Source: Candidatus Paralachnospira caecorum (lineage in GTDB: Bacteria > Bacillota > Clostridia > Lachnospirales > Lachnospiraceae). From it: a DNA stretch of 33,292 bases. A model generated the notes under the pieces. That model searched no databases and had not been told where the DNA came from. It worked only from the letters and a program-made list of their open reading frames with translations. The stretch spans positions 1 to 33,292 of the forward strand of contig CAJFHG010000033.1 in the NCBI GenBank assembly GCA_904379015.1, read 5' to 3'. Positions 32,804 to 33,292 of the stretch are shown here, piece after piece (the first letter of the stretch is position 1; every line of letters begins with the position of its first letter). Made by a program: the position numbers and the translations under genes.

Positions 32804-33292
32804 TTAATATCGTTTGATCTGTTTCAGTTCTTCATAAATCAGTAAGTAGTTCTCATAACGCTCTCTGCTGACAGCGCCCTCCTCCACAGCCCTTTTGACT
32901 GCGCAGTCCGGCTCCTTCACATGAACGCATCCCTGAAAACGGCACTGACCTTCCAGCTTTTCCATTTCCGGATAATACCACCGCAGTTCCCTGCATTCCA
33001 GGTTCCCCGGCGTCAGTGAGCTGAACCCCGGCGTATCCAGAAGAAAAGTATTGTCCTCCACCCAGAACAGCTCCGTATGCCTGGTGGTATGTCTGCCCCG
33101 CTTGATCTTCTCGCTGACCGCTCCGGTCTCCATGGCAGCCCCGGGATTGACCGCATTCATCACGGAGGATTTTCCCACGCCGGAGGGGCCGGCCATGACC
33201 GTCGTTCTGCCCCTTAAAACCGTTCTGACCTTCTCCAGTCCTTCACCGGTATAAGTACTGACCGGATATGTTTCATAACCGGCTTTTTCATA
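32804..33292 (-). CDS. rsgA: Ribosome small-subunit-dependent GTPase A, C-terminal part
   Basis: Partial: the reading frame runs off the right edge of the window, leaving 162 codons and the stop. RsgA is a circularly permuted GTPase of 30S subunit maturation. Seen are the P-loop GPSGVGKSS, a switch region KIKRGRHTTRHTELF, the G3 LLDTPGFSS and the C-terminal zinc knuckle (CRFQGCVHVKEPDC). The frame stays open upstream of the internal Met at 33196 (STYTGEGLEKVRTVLRGR before the P-loop), so that Met is not the real start; the OB-fold and G4 motif lie outside the window. Confidence 0.96.
   Translation of the reverse strand, partial: YEKAGYETYPVSTYTGEGLEKVRTVLRGRTTVMAGPSGVGKSSVMNAVNPGAAMETGAVSEKIKRGRHTTRHTELFWVEDNTFLLDTPGFSSLTPGNLECRELRWYYPEMEKLEGQCRFQGCVHVKEPDCAVKRAVEEGAVSRERYENYLLIYEELKQIKRY

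Noticed and set aside
1-33292. Search for mobile elements, CRISPR arrays, phage genes, tRNA/rRNA and defence systems
   Set aside because: No transposase, integrase, repeat-spacer array, tRNA-like fold or toxin-antitoxin pair was recognised; the window reads as chromosomal backbone.

Overview
The window looks like the chromosome of a GC-moderate Clostridia, most likely a gut Lachnospiraceae. This is inferred from gene content (CodY, ScpA/ScpB, the RsgA-Rpe-ThiN cluster, a secreted BspA-type leucine-rich-repeat protein with SLH domains), from strong AGGAGG ribosome-binding sites and from sigma-A promoters. It holds 25 protein-coding genes. I see no tRNA, rRNA, CRISPR array, insertion sequence or prophage, and no intergenic stretch exceeds about 300 bases.

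Left part (1-8466): one enormous minus-strand gene encodes a 2710-residue exported surface protein. In order it has a signal peptide, an acidic linker, about 26 leucine-rich repeats, fibronectin III-like and PKD domains, a glycine-rich hinge, an internal class-3 lipase-like domain with a visible Ser/Asp/His triad, and three C-terminal SLH cell-wall anchors. A divergent gene encodes an ABC-class predicted ATPase (8467-10161). It converges on codY across a hairpin-rich terminator region.

Middle (10378-16048): a minus-strand operon runs comM/yifB - dprA - topA - codY. It resembles a shortened form of the Bacillus dprA-topA-...-codY neighbourhood. Next is a divergent pair, a lysophospholipase-like hydrolase (minus) and an orphan carbamate kinase (plus). 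Their back-to-back promoters enclose a 27-bp near-perfect dyad, a good candidate operator.

18463-24128: a long co-directional minus-strand operon runs metallophosphoesterase - scpA - scpB - proC - aspartate aminotransferase - second aminotransferase. It combines chromosome segregation with amino-acid metabolism and starts at a recognisable promoter near 24200.

24284-28122: a two-component system (response regulator then kinase, ATGA overlap) is followed by a 76-residue Cys/Gly-rich membrane-like microprotein with an internal duplication. Divergent from that is an Lrp/AsnC regulator translationally coupled (GTGA) to a DUF5662-like protein.

28176-33292: a minus-strand housekeeping operon runs rsgA (cut by the window edge) - rpe - thiN - pdxY-like - maf - HAD phosphatase - PpiC-type foldase lipoprotein. 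The least understood items are the giant lipase/LRR/SLH protein, the Cys/Gly microprotein, the ABC-class ATPase and the dyad at 17232-17258.
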